Part shown: piece by piece, positions 42,732 to 51,555 of the stretch | Position numbering within the stretch: the first letter of the stretch is position 1 | Layout: every line of letters starts with the position of its first letter | Assembly: GCA_965243145.1 (NCBI GenBank) | Contig: CBDEUB010000002.1 | Coordinates: forward strand, 1,302,001-1,366,000 | Origin: CBDBLK01 sp965243145 | GTDB taxonomy: Bacteria > Bdellovibrionota > Bacteriovoracia > Bacteriovoracales > Bacteriovoracaceae | DNA length: 64,000 nucleotides | Reading direction: 5' to 3' | Translations under genes and position numbers: made by a program | Notes under the pieces: generated by a model | What the model saw: only the letters and a program-made list of their open reading frames with translations | What the model was told of the DNA's origin: nothing | The model's database searches: none

Positions 42732-43703
42732 TTAAATGAGCACTCCCCCGACTATGCGATTTTGTAAAACCAAATCCCGGTACTTATACAAACAAACCGA
42801 CTCAGACTGAATAAAGTCCCGGCAAACCGAGGTGTTAAACTCGATCACGGCATCGTCGAGGCCATCATACACCCCCGCCACATGGCCCGAACACACTAAG
42901 TTAGCATTTTTGAGTCCGGCGAAATCGTCCGGTGAAAAAGGTTCCTGCTCAAAGACATCCAAATAGGCGAAAGATTGCGGACGCCGGTTGAGAATCTCTA
43001 TCAATGCCGATTGGCGCACCAGTTTTCCGCGCGCTCCATTGATCAACACAAAATCCGGCGGCAGGGCCTTCAACAGGGGCCTATCGACAATGTAGCGGGA
43101 AGTTTGATTCAAACTGCACAGGGGAAGGACAATGTGGCAGTGGCGGGCGCGTTCAACCAAATCCTCCAAGTCGTGGCCCTTGAAGGGGTCGTAACACACC
43201 ACTTGCTCAACCGCCGGGGCCAACATTTGATGAACCAATTTGCCGACATGGCCCATGCCAATTAACAAAACTTTGAGTTGCTGGGTGAGGCGGCGGGGCC
43301 AACGGCGGGCGGGGTTCCACTCCCGGCAAACGGGAGGGGTATTAAAGTGGCCATAAATCCGCCCGACAACATAATTGGCCACCGCTTGCGCGCGAATGGG
43401 ATTGCCCGCGACGACGGGGAAAGCATAGTCCCGCAACAGGCCCGCAGGAATATTGTCGTACCCGCTATTGGGATGGAGTAAAAGCCGGGTGCGCTCCAAG
43501 ATACCCGCGGGGAGGGAATCCAAGCGGGTGTGGGCATTGGAAATTAAAACGAGTTCGCCGGCGGGGGCCTCTGAAAGAGAGTGGCCATAGTTGAGGCCAA
43601 GCTCGGCGAAGGCCAGGCGCTCCCGCCGGGGAAAACCCTTGGCATAATAAGGAGAATAATCCAGGCGCACGACAGAGGGGCCAGAATTTCGATCAACATT
43701 CAT
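42732..43703 (-). CDS. D-isomer-specific 2-hydroxyacid dehydrogenase family protein
   Basis: 323 aa. The Rossmann motif VLLIGMGHVGKLVHQML (about 145-160), NGARGKLV (Arg of the active site), YLDVFEQEPF (Glu) and the His in CSGHVAGVYDG are in the usual order. It uses NAD(P)H to reduce 2-keto acids; the substrate is not predictable. It forms a compact operon with the ureohydrolase-like gene, so the two may act on related substrates. Confidence 0.85.
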   Translation of the reverse strand: MNVDRNSGPSVVRLDYSPYYAKGFPRRERLAFAELGLNYGHSLSEAPAGELVLISNAHTRLDSLPAGILERTRLLLHPNSGYDNIPAGLLRDYAFPVVAGNPIRAQAVANYVVGRIYGHFNTPPVCREWNPARRWPRRLTQQLKVLLIGMGHVGKLVHQMLAPAVEQVVCYDPFKGHDLEDLVERARHCHIVLPLCSLNQTSRYIVDRPLLKALPPDFVLINGARGKLVRQSALIEILNRRPQSFAYLDVFEQEPFSPDDFAGLKNANLVCSGHVAGVYDGLDDAVIEFNTSVCRDFIQSESVCLYKYRDLVLQNRIVGGVLI

Positions 43704-43808
43704 AACTTATGGCGCAATATAGTCCTTTTCGGCCCACCCTTCAACAATCCTTGACGAAGGCCAAACCCAAAGCTACAAAAGGCGGTATCAACAAGGGGTG
43801 CCAAATCT

Positions 43809-44600
43809 ATGATTTCCATTAAAAGCCCACGGGAAATTGAACTCATGCGCAATACATGTCGCTTAGCATCATCCACCCTGGGCCATATTGAATCCCATAT
43901 CAAACCGGGAGTCAGCACGGAGGAACTCAACCAAATCTGCCACCAGTATATTGTGGAGAACAACGCCTACCCGTCCTCTCTCAACTATCGCGGTTTCCCC
44001 AAATCCGTCTGCATCGGCCTCAACCAGGTGGTCTGCCATGGGATACCCAGTGAAGAGGTCATCGTACGGGAAGGGGACATTCTCAACATTGATGTCACCA
44101 CCTACCTCAACAAATTTCACGGGGACACCAACAGAATGTTTCTCATTGGCGAGGTCGATCCCGAGTACAAAAAATTGGTGGAAGTCACTTATTGGTGCAT
44201 GCGCGAGGGCATCAACCAAGTCCGCCCCGGCGGGCACTTGGGCGATATAGGGGCGGCCATTCAGGAAATCGCCCACGGATACGGTTACTCGGTGGTGGAA
44301 GAATACTGCGGACACGGCATTGGCCGCGAATTTCACGAAACCCCGCAAGTCGATCATGTCGGAACCAGGGGGAAGGGGCCAGAAATGAGGCCAGGTATGA
44401 CTTTCACCATCGAGCCGATGATCAATATCGGGAAAAAAGAGTGCCGCGTTTTAGAAGACGACTGGACGGTGGTTACGGCCGACGGCAAGTGGAGTGCCCA
44501 ATTTGAACACACCATCCTGGTCAGTGAAGACAACCCCCGCGGCCACGAAATTCTCACTTTGAGGCCAGAAGAGAACGAAGATTTCACCCTTCCCTCTTAA
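43809..44600 (+). CDS. map: Methionine aminopeptidase, type I
   Basis: 263 aa. The five metal ligands are seen in NIDVTTYLNKFHGDTNRMF (two Asp), GHGIGREFHE (His), TIEPMIN (Glu) and QFEHTILV (Glu). It removes the initiator Met from new proteins. AAGGGGTG precedes the ATG. The BFD-type gene starts 7 bp downstream. Confidence 0.96.
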   Translation: MISIKSPREIELMRNTCRLASSTLGHIESHIKPGVSTEELNQICHQYIVENNAYPSSLNYRGFPKSVCIGLNQVVCHGIPSEEVIVREGDILNIDVTTYLNKFHGDTNRMFLIGEVDPEYKKLVEVTYWCMREGINQVRPGGHLGDIGAAIQEIAHGYGYSVVEEYCGHGIGREFHETPQVDHVGTRGKGPEMRPGMTFTIEPMINIGKKECRVLEDDWTVVTADGKWSAQFEHTILVSEDNPRGHEILTLRPEENEDFTLPS

Positions 44601-44606
44601 AATGCC

Positions 44607-45356
44607 GTGGACTCTTTCAACGCCCACGCCTCTTGCACTCTCAAGGATAAATACACCCTTAAACTGGAAGTGGAATTTGCCTCCCCCGCCACCTTGCGGG
44701 CGCTGCGCTTTCTCTGGCCAACAAAAAACCACCCATTGAAGGAGGCCCTGGATAACTTCTGCGAAAACGCCAGGGGATTGGAACTGTCCGATGCCCTCAA
44801 ACTTCCCTGGAAAGGCGATTCCTACATGCCCATCCCCCACTGGTGTCTGCTCAAGGCCCACGCCCAATGGGTGGGCGAAGCACCCCAATGGGTCGACGGC
44901 GGACAAACCCTATTATGCCGCTGTTTTGCAGTGGCAGTGGAAGAAATCGTCCACCTCTCCCAGTCTTCCCATGCCCTCACTTTAAAGGCCGTAGGCCAAC
45001 ACACGCGCGCCGGCACCGGCTGCACCACTTGCAGAGAAGATGTGCGCCGGTTGTTGATTGCCGTTAGAAAACCGGAAAATTCCGATACCGTTCGGCCTTT
45101 CTCCAGGCACAAAATTGGCGATCGCACTCCCCTCGAAGTTGTCTGCGAGGCCCACCAAATTGCCCTTCAATTTTTTCAACAAAGGCCCAAACTCCGAGGG
45201 GGAATCGAACTGCTGCAACTGCGGGAACGCCAGCTTTTCTTTCGTTGGGAGGGCGGCCCCATGCCCCCGACTCAAATGCATACCTGGATGGCCGATTTAG
45301 AGAGGGAATTGGCCCTTTACTTTGGAGACGAAGTTTTGCTAACCCTTTGCCCCTGA
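44607..45356 (+). CDS. BFD-type [2Fe-2S] domain protein, NifU-like layout
   Basis: 249 aa. LLCRCFAVAVEEIV and TGCTTCREDVRRLL give the CxC...CxxC pattern of the BFD-like [2Fe-2S] domain (about 100-150), the central domain of NifU. The N-terminal 95 aa resembles an IscU/NifU scaffold in layout but lacks its cluster Cys residues. The C-terminal 60 aa recalls an NifU C-terminal domain without CxxC. It may be a degenerate NifU-like Fe-S protein. GTG start. 18-bp overlap with the convergent gene. Confidence 0.65.
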   Translation: MDSFNAHASCTLKDKYTLKLEVEFASPATLRALRFLWPTKNHPLKEALDNFCENARGLELSDALKLPWKGDSYMPIPHWCLLKAHAQWVGEAPQWVDGGQTLLCRCFAVAVEEIVHLSQSSHALTLKAVGQHTRAGTGCTTCREDVRRLLIAVRKPENSDTVRPFSRHKIGDRTPLEVVCEAHQIALQFFQQRPKLRGGIELLQLRERQLFFRWEGGPMPPTQMHTWMADLERELALYFGDEVLLTLCP

Positions 45357-45995
45357 ACCGCCCCTGTTTTGGAGTTCTTTTTGGCACCCATCAATGATGC
45401 CATCGAGGCCCTTGAGCTTTTCAAAAATTCGGGTGATCTTGGCGCGGTCATCGACCAATTGGCCAGTAGAGTAATCGGTTTCCAGATATTTGTATCGTTC
45501 GATAAAATAATTGATCTCCGGTATGGCCCGGGCCAGGCACTGGGCATGGGGGGCCAAGGACTGGAGACTGGAGAGATAGCTAAAAAAGAGGTGGGGAGTT
45601 TCCGCATAGAGGGTTTGAATATTGGATTTGTTCTGAGCATCGAGATGGACGCTCCCGCTTCGAGGAGATGCAAAAACTTTGCTCCCCTCCAATAAAACAA
45701 CTCGCAAAAATTCCACCGAGGGGCCAAAATCCTTAGAGTGGCAAATTTTCCGCAAATAGCGGGGTTTGGGCCGCACACTACCGCTAGTCGTCAGTTTGGC
45801 GATCAATTTTTGATTGACTTGGTAGGCCGCTCCGGTATTTTTAGCGCGGTGATAGGCCTCTTCCTCACGGCCGAGGCAAATGAGGAGCGTCTCTTGACTA
45901 GCATGGCCAAATTCGATATTGACACTCAGGAGGCCACAGAACGAGACGGCCCACAGAAAAAAGTGTATTGCATAGGGGTGGTCACTTTGCAACAT
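45339..45995 (-). CDS. Hypothetical exported protein
   Basis: 218 aa from the ATG at 45995, with a hydrophobic N-terminus (YAIHFFLWAVSFCGLLSV) that fits a signal peptide. The rest is helical with no known motif. A GTG at 46049 would add 18 residues. Its gene is divergent from tatC with about 70 bp between. Confidence 0.5.
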   Translation of the reverse strand: MLQSDHPYAIHFFLWAVSFCGLLSVNIEFGHASQETLLICLGREEEAYHRAKNTGAAYQVNQKLIAKLTTSGSVRPKPRYLRKICHSKDFGPSVEFLRVVLLEGSKVFASPRSGSVHLDAQNKSNIQTLYAETPHLFFSYLSSLQSLAPHAQCLARAIPEINYFIERYKYLETDYSTGQLVDDRAKITRIFEKLKGLDGIIDGCQKELQNRGGSGAKG

Positions 45996-46066
45996 ATCTT
46001 GATTAAACCTCTCTTCCCCGCAGTTTTCAAGCCGGACTTTTTGCGCCACCTGGAGAGTTTCGAGCG

Positions 46067-46840
46067 ATGAAAGAGATGAGTCTCACCCAACACCTCGAAG
46101 AGTTGAGAAGGGCCTTAATCAACATCCTAATCATTTTAGCGGCCAGTTTTCTCGTCACTTACGGATTTGGCGAATTGATCGTGGAGTGGATTCTCCACCC
46201 ACTGAGGGCCTCTCTCAAAAGTGTGGAAAACAGTTCCATCGTGTACTTGGGCCTTTTGGACAAAGTGATGGGCCAACTGCAAGTGGCCTTCTGGTCGAGC
46301 ATCATCCTGAGTTCTCCCCTGTGGTTTTGGCAAATCTGGAAATTTATCAGGCCAGGTCTGCATCCCCACGAAATCCGCGCTATCCGCCCCTTTCTCTTCT
46401 GCGGCCTAATTCTCTTTTGGTTGGGAGTTGCCTTTGGCCACTTCGTCGTCTTCCCCCTGACTTTCGAGATGCTGCTCAACTTTGGCGTGGAACAGGTTGA
46501 AGCGACTATCGGACTCCGGGATTACCTGGTTTTGGCCTGCAAAGTGCTGGTCTTTTTGGGACTCGTCTTTCAATTGCCCAATGCCCTGCTTATTTTGGGT
46601 TTCATGGGACTGGCCACAAAATACTCCCTCCGCAAAATGCGCCGTTATGTCTATGTCGCCTTTGCCTTAGTGGCCGCCATACTCACCCCGCCCGACCCCT
46701 ACACCATGCTTGGCCTGTGGTTGCCCCTGGTGTTGCTCTTTGAGGTGGGCATTGTCGCCGTGGCCCTATTGGTTCACCCCTATCTGGAAAGGCGCTCCAG
46801 GCGCGAGAGAGAATTGGCGCAAGAAGGAGGGCATGCGTGA
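46067..46840 (+). CDS. tatC: Sec-independent protein translocase TatC
   Basis: 257 aa with six membrane helices. The N-terminal HLEELRRAL, with the conserved Glu for twin-Arg signal recognition, and AILTPPDPYTM in the last loop are diagnostic. It recognises twin-arginine signal peptides with TatB. No tatA or tatB is near. The last codon overlaps hldD (GTGA). Confidence 0.95.
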   Translation: MKEMSLTQHLEELRRALINILIILAASFLVTYGFGELIVEWILHPLRASLKSVENSSIVYLGLLDKVMGQLQVAFWSSIILSSPLWFWQIWKFIRPGLHPHEIRAIRPFLFCGLILFWLGVAFGHFVVFPLTFEMLLNFGVEQVEATIGLRDYLVLACKVLVFLGLVFQLPNALLILGFMGLATKYSLRKMRRYVYVAFALVAAILTPPDPYTMLGLWLPLVLLFEVGIVAVALLVHPYLERRSRRERELAQEGGHA

Positions 46841-47817
46841 TTTTAGTCACCGGCGCGGCCGGATTTATCGGCTCTTCCCTCATCGAGGAACTCAATCAGT
46901 GTGGCCGCAAAGACATTATCGCCGTTGACCGCTTAGGTGAAAGCGACAAGTGGAAAAATCTGCGCCCCCTCCACTATGCCGAATACATCCACGCCGATGA
47001 CCTCTTTACCCCCGATTGTGGCCGGGCCTTAAAAAAAGTCGAGAGCATTTTCCACATGGGGGCCTGCTCTTCCACCACCGAACGCAATGTCGATTTTTTA
47101 ATGCAAAATAATGTGGAATACTCCAAAAAAATCTGGCGCGCGGCCGTGCGGGCGGAGGCCAAACTCATCTATGCCAGTTCCGCGGCCACTTACGGCGACG
47201 GTGGCCTAGGTTACAATGACTCCCATCAGGGAATCAAAAACTTGCGCCCGCTCAACCCCTACGGTTACAGCAAACACCTCTTCGATCTCTGGGCCTTGGG
47301 CCAGGCCGAATGTCCTCCGGTCTGGTGCGGATTCAAATTTTTCAATGTCTACGGGGCCAACGAATACTACAAGGGCGAAATGCGCTCCCTGGTTCATCAG
47401 GCCTTTGAACAAATCTGTGCCCGTGGCACAGTCAAGCTATTCAAATCCCACCGCAACGACTGCCGAGACGGAGAACAAAAGCGCGACTTTATCTATGTCA
47501 AGGATGCGGTTCAAGCAATGCTCAACTTGGATCAACTGATACCCTCTGGCACTCAAAAAAATATCAACGGCATCTACAATATGGGCACCGGCAAAGCGCG
47601 CACCTTCTACGACCTGGCCAATAACATTTTTCAGGCCATGCAACGGCCCCCGCGAATAGAATTTATCGACATGCCCTTGCACTTGCGCGGCCAATACCAA
47701 TACTTCACCCAAGCGCCAATGCAAAAGTACCGCGAACTCTGCCCACAACACACTTTTTTTTCGTTGGAGGAAGGGGTGCGGGATTGTGTGCAAAATTATC
47801 TGATGGCAACGATTTAG
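46837..47817 (+). CDS. hldD: ADP-glyceromanno-heptose 6-epimerase
   Basis: 326 aa SDR enzyme. GAAGFIG (NADP binding), SSAATYG and YGYSKHLFD (catalytic Tyr and Lys), and FKFFNVYGANEYYKGEM are hallmarks of HldD/RfaD. It converts ADP-D-glycero- to ADP-L-glycero-manno-heptose for the LPS core, evidence of a diderm envelope. GTG start within the tatC stop overlap. Confidence 0.95.
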   Translation: MILVTGAAGFIGSSLIEELNQCGRKDIIAVDRLGESDKWKNLRPLHYAEYIHADDLFTPDCGRALKKVESIFHMGACSSTTERNVDFLMQNNVEYSKKIWRAAVRAEAKLIYASSAATYGDGGLGYNDSHQGIKNLRPLNPYGYSKHLFDLWALGQAECPPVWCGFKFFNVYGANEYYKGEMRSLVHQAFEQICARGTVKLFKSHRNDCRDGEQKRDFIYVKDAVQAMLNLDQLIPSGTQKNINGIYNMGTGKARTFYDLANNIFQAMQRPPRIEFIDMPLHLRGQYQYFTQAPMQKYRELCPQHTFFSLEEGVRDCVQNYLMATI

Positions 47818-47820
47818 GCC

Positions 47821-48102
47821 CTACTTTTTCTTTTTTTGTACCTGCTTTTTTTGTTTTTTATTGTTTTTTTCTATTTCTCTGAGAATAAAATCGGATTCTA
47901 TAACTGCGTGGACATAGGCCCCAGGTTCAACCTTAAATTTTTTGGAGATTGAACTTCTTGGGACAACAACTTCACCATCATCTCTATAGAGAGTCACATT
48001 GTTTTTATCAAAGCTACTCACGCGACCTTCAACCACAATTTTAGGGTCAATCCCTGGCCAGGTGTTGGAAACGAACAGAAAAAATAGAATTACTTTTTTC
48101 AT
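47821..48102 (-). CDS. Small exported protein with basic tail
   Basis: 93 aa. Signal peptide (MKKVILFFLFVSNTWPG), a beta-rich middle (VEGRVSSFDKNNVTLYRDDGE), and a C-terminus of Lys and Gln (KKQKKQVQKKKK). It could be an OB-like small periplasmic domain. AAGGAAG precedes the ATG at 48102. No family. Convergent with hldD (3-bp gap). Confidence 0.55.
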   Translation of the reverse strand: MKKVILFFLFVSNTWPGIDPKIVVEGRVSSFDKNNVTLYRDDGEVVVPRSSISKKFKVEPGAYVHAVIESDFILREIEKNNKKQKKQVQKKKK

Positions 48103-48127
48103 ATTAACTTCCTTTTGGTAAAGAAAT

Positions 48128-49081
48128 TTATCTCCCTGTAGTGCCTCCATTTCTTCCTTGAGTTGGATTTATTTCAACTGGTAAAGAGGATAGAGAAGGC
48201 GGAGGAATGGAAATCTGAAAATCAGAATCGGCAACACATTTATCAGCATTAGGACAAATCCAAGGGATTTTCCCTCCCCCTGGCCTAACATTGACAAATG
48301 CAGGAAACGCTTTACAAGCTGCTTGAGCGGGTATGGTGCCCTTTTTCCTATCGCCGCAACGAACTCTCCCAGTACAAATCTTTGGTATAGTACAACTACG
48401 GCATCCTCTACTTTCTCGCTCCGGTTTATATTCCACTATTCGAGGGTCTTTCACCCAATCACAATTTCCTGTTTCCTCTACTTTGCGTTCACTAAGTTGC
48501 TTGGCCGGATTTCTGTTAGGCCCCCTCTCAGTGCTTCTTCTTGTTTCTCCTATAGGGCCTAACGATGTATCCCCATGAGGGCCTTCATATAACTCTGTCG
48601 AATTGTCGTATAAAAAAGGATTTCTATCATAATAAAATCTATATCCTGGCCTTAGTTTTCCTTGTCTTCTTAGTTCATTTCTAGCTCGTGTTGCTGCTGC
48701 TATGCTAATGTAACCTCCATAACCAGTCCTGTGCCTATAGGCCAAATTATTGAAACGAGAACCCTCTCTCATTGGATTTGATATTGTTACAGTATCTACA
48801 TAATTCCCATTTCTGTCTCTTACAACCATTTTTACACTTTTTGTCGGTTGATTATATCTCATCCAACCCACTTTATCTCCACATTGAACCTTTGTGGGGT
48901 TAGAACAATCCCCTCTAATGCCCAATCTGCACCATAATGAATTTCTAATGACTCGACATGGAGTAAGGCCAGTAGTAGAATCAGCATAAATAGAGGCTTG
49001 TGCTATAGTGAGTGTAAGTAAACTAAGATTGAGAAAACAAGAAAATAAACGAGTTAAAATTTGACTGCTGACTGCTGACAA
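48128..49081 (-). CDS. Hypothetical exported Cys-rich protein
   Basis: 317 aa. N-terminal hydrophobic segment (about 10-29, LFSCFLNLSLLTLTIAQA) is a signal peptide. More than a dozen Cys are spread through the mature part, in clusters such as CRSCTIPKICTG. A GYRFYYDRNPFLYDN patch is aromatic. No family recognised. TTG start. Distinctly more AT-rich than hldD, suggesting acquisition. It lies 25 bp upstream of the small basic-tailed protein. Confidence 0.55.
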   Translation of the reverse strand: MSAVSSQILTRLFSCFLNLSLLTLTIAQASIYADSTTGLTPCRVIRNSLWCRLGIRGDCSNPTKVQCGDKVGWMRYNQPTKSVKMVVRDRNGNYVDTVTISNPMREGSRFNNLAYRHRTGYGGYISIAAATRARNELRRQGKLRPGYRFYYDRNPFLYDNSTELYEGPHGDTSLGPIGETRRSTERGPNRNPAKQLSERKVEETGNCDWVKDPRIVEYKPERESRGCRSCTIPKICTGRVRCGDRKKGTIPAQAACKAFPAFVNVRPGGGKIPWICPNADKCVADSDFQISIPPPSLSSLPVEINPTQGRNGGTTGR

Positions 49082-49132
49082 TTAAAATACATAAAAACCT
49101 CATTAATTTATTATAATAAAACAAAAAAATCT

Positions 49133-50443
49133 TTATAAGAGGAAAAAATTTCCCTCTTCATAGTTAGAATGCGAAACGCCCGCTTTGAAAAAAAGAATTG
49201 AAGCAAAGTAAAGACGGGGCGACAAAAAGCACTTCGTTGAAGATGCGTCTCTAACTTTAATCAAAATTCCCTCGTCTTCCAACTCTTGAACCAGTTTTGA
49301 AGTGTTGCCTTGTTGAACGCCAATTTGCTCACCGAGTTCGCTAATATTGAGCATAGGCCTTTCACTCAGAGAACGGATGGCCTTCCCTTTATTAGTGATT
49401 TTTTCATTTCTCATCATGTAACTTTCCAGCTCTTCGCTATGTTGGTAAAAAAAGTAGTTATAACAATCCTGTAGAGTCATATCTTGGATAAGGGGTTCTT
49501 TACTATCGTAATGATTGGCCAAAATTTCCATCAGGCCAAGCGTCTCCCGAAAATTCCCGTTGGTGGCATCGTAAATGGCCTCAATCAATTCGGGAGTAAA
49601 GGGAATAGAACCATTATGGTCACTGTTTTGGATTCTTTTGTTGAGTGCTTCGACAAGTTCATCCTTGGATAAAGCATAAATTTTTCTGGAAACAATACAA
49701 GGGGCCAATCTCTTCACGCTTTTGCCAATAAGGGCAATCAATCCAGTCGTTCCGTTGATAATAAATGAAGCATCAACTTTATCAGTTAAAATATCTCTAA
49801 TATTATTTAAAAAGATAACAATTTTTTCTTCAGTAAAAGGCAATTCTGAAGGGTCTAAATTGTTCAACTGGAAAATAATTCTCACGCACTCTATGGGACA
49901 TGCTTCGAGGGCCGATATTTTTTGCTTGATGAATTTCAGCATTTCACCTAATTCAGAAATTAAAGTTTGATCGTCAAAATGAACTGGTTGGGATATGCTT
50001 TCCACTTTGCCAGTAGAACCACCTATACCGACAACGGTGGCCCCACCCTGATAATTGGAAATACGAATGTTGCTGTTTCTTTCAAGTATCCTCTTAAAGA
50101 TATTTTCTGCCAAAAGTTCTTGAAGCCGAGGGCCTTTTTGACAAGTCGAAATGACCGAGGCCTGCAGGGCCAGCAGAAACTCCTGACTTTGCCACTGGGC
50201 CTGACATGAAATTTTTAAATTGGTGGTAAAAGAATTTTTTTGTGTAAAGCGAATATAATTGCCGAGAGAAGTTTTTCCCATTCCAATTCCGCCCTCAAAC
50301 ACCACGCGCGTATTTTTTGCTGCTATTAGTTGATGCGCTTCCCTCACCAGAGAATTTCTCCCAATAAAATTGTTGATGGTGTGTTGGCCAACTGGTTGGA
50401 TATGAAAGAGGTCGGCAGGAATGTCCCAATGGCGATAAGTCAT
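49133..50443 (-). CDS. AAA-type ATPase with C-terminal winged helix
   Basis: 436 aa. FIGRNSLVREAHQL and VVFEGGIGMGKTSLGNYI (Walker A, about 44-60) mark an STAND/Orc-like ATPase. RIIFQLNNLDPSE may be the Walker B region. A winged helix follows (ERPMLNISELGEQIGVQQGN... about 360-410). Function unknown; such proteins are often accessory or defence-linked. ATG 50443 is used, since the longer reading to 50473 takes its first codons from the IS end. IS copy 2 abuts its 5' side and may have replaced its promoter. Confidence 0.7.
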   Translation of the reverse strand: MTYRHWDIPADLFHIQPVGQHTINNFIGRNSLVREAHQLIAAKNTRVVFEGGIGMGKTSLGNYIRFTQKNSFTTNLKISCQAQWQSQEFLLALQASVISTCQKGPRLQELLAENIFKRILERNSNIRISNYQGGATVVGIGGSTGKVESISQPVHFDDQTLISELGEMLKFIKQKISALEACPIECVRIIFQLNNLDPSELPFTEEKIVIFLNNIRDILTDKVDASFIINGTTGLIALIGKSVKRLAPCIVSRKIYALSKDELVEALNKRIQNSDHNGSIPFTPELIEAIYDATNGNFRETLGLMEILANHYDSKEPLIQDMTLQDCYNYFFYQHSEELESYMMRNEKITNKGKAIRSLSERPMLNISELGEQIGVQQGNTSKLVQELEDEGILIKVRDASSTKCFLSPRLYFASILFFKAGVSHSNYEEGNFFLL

Positions 50444-50460
50444 AATCTCTACTATAGGCC

Positions 50461-51546
50461 GGCCTTGTTGCATAAATCGGGATTAGAGTTGCGGAGGCCC
50501 CACAGGAAAGGAAAAATTTTGCTATCCAGTGGGAATGGCCATAGTCCGAGGCATTCCGAGACGAGTCATACAATTCAGCACCATCGTCTTTATCTCTGCT
50601 TCCGCCACCTGGGTGGCCATCTTCCTCGACAACAGCGAAGGCCCTAGCAGCTTTTTAAAGCGGAACATCTGGGTTTCCACTAAACTCCGCCTGTGATAAC
50701 CCACTCTCTTCTTCCAACTCCTCTTACTCGAACTCTCCCAAAGTTCTCTCACTATCCTATTCCTCTGTGCCAAACCTGGCGTAGGCGCTCGCGCCAGCGA
50801 AGTTCCCCCTCGCAAATCAATAATCGCCTTCCCTCCTTTGGCATCTATCGACTCAAAACATTCCCTATACATATACGCCGCATCCGCAAACGCTTCTTTA
50901 ATTTGGGGAATATCTTTAATCAAACTCGGAAGCGTTTTTCCATCCGTTCTATTTGACTCTGTTAATTCCATCGACACTATCTCAAACGATTGGGGATTCA
51001 CTGCCAAATGCAGCTTGCGCCAAGTCCGCCTTTTCGATTTCCCATGAATCCTCATTTTCCATTCCCCTTCCCCGTACACTTTAAGGCCAGTGGAATCCAC
51101 CACAACATTAATAGGCCTGCGGATATTCTTGGCCTTGGAGGGAATTTTGATACTGCTGGAGCGACGGCAAAGCTGGGTATAGCTGGGCACAGGTAGCGCC
51201 AAACCCAACTGTTCAAAGAGTCCTTCAATCAAACCTTGAGTGGTGCGCAGGGGAAGGTTGAATCGAGCGCGGAGGGTGAGGCATAAGAGGATGCAAGTTT
51301 CGCTAAAAAAATATGGCCTCCCTTTCCGACTTTCCGTGTCAGCAAACCAGGATTGGATGGCATCCTCATTAAACCATAGGGTGATATTGCCTCGATTGAT
51401 GAGGGCACGATTATATTGACTCCAATTTTGGATTTTATATGCTACCTTTGACATCGCCGGCCTCCTTGCTTTTTTCCAAAATATAGGATGCCGGCATTTT
51501 CCTCTTATTTCAACGCTTTAACCTGCCTCATTTACGCAACAAGGCC
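50461..51546 (-). mobile_element. IS5-family insertion sequence, copy 2
   Basis: 1086 bp, same ends and transposase as copy 1, in minus orientation. Its left flank (CTATAGGCC) does not match its right flank (TATATACTT), so this copy lacks a target duplication and its left neighbour has been rearranged. Confidence 0.95.
50522..51454 (-). CDS. IS5-family transposase, copy 2
   Basis: 310 aa, identical in predicted sequence to the transposase at 16744-17676, with the same DDE residues. Intact. Confidence 0.97.
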   Translation of the reverse strand: MSKVAYKIQNWSQYNRALINRGNITLWFNEDAIQSWFADTESRKGRPYFFSETCILLCLTLRARFNLPLRTTQGLIEGLFEQLGLALPVPSYTQLCRRSSSIKIPSKAKNIRRPINVVVDSTGLKVYGEGEWKMRIHGKSKRRTWRKLHLAVNPQSFEIVSMELTESNRTDGKTLPSLIKDIPQIKEAFADAAYMYRECFESIDAKGGKAIIDLRGGTSLARAPTPGLAQRNRIVRELWESSSKRSWKKRVGYHRRSLVETQMFRFKKLLGPSLLSRKMATQVAEAEIKTMVLNCMTRLGMPRTMAIPTG

Positions 51547-51555
51547 TATATACTT
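51547..51555 (+). repeat. 9-bp spacer/target duplication (TATATACTT)
   Basis: TATATACTT separates IS copies 2 and 3 and recurs exactly at 52642-52650 behind copy 3. Confidence 0.92.
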
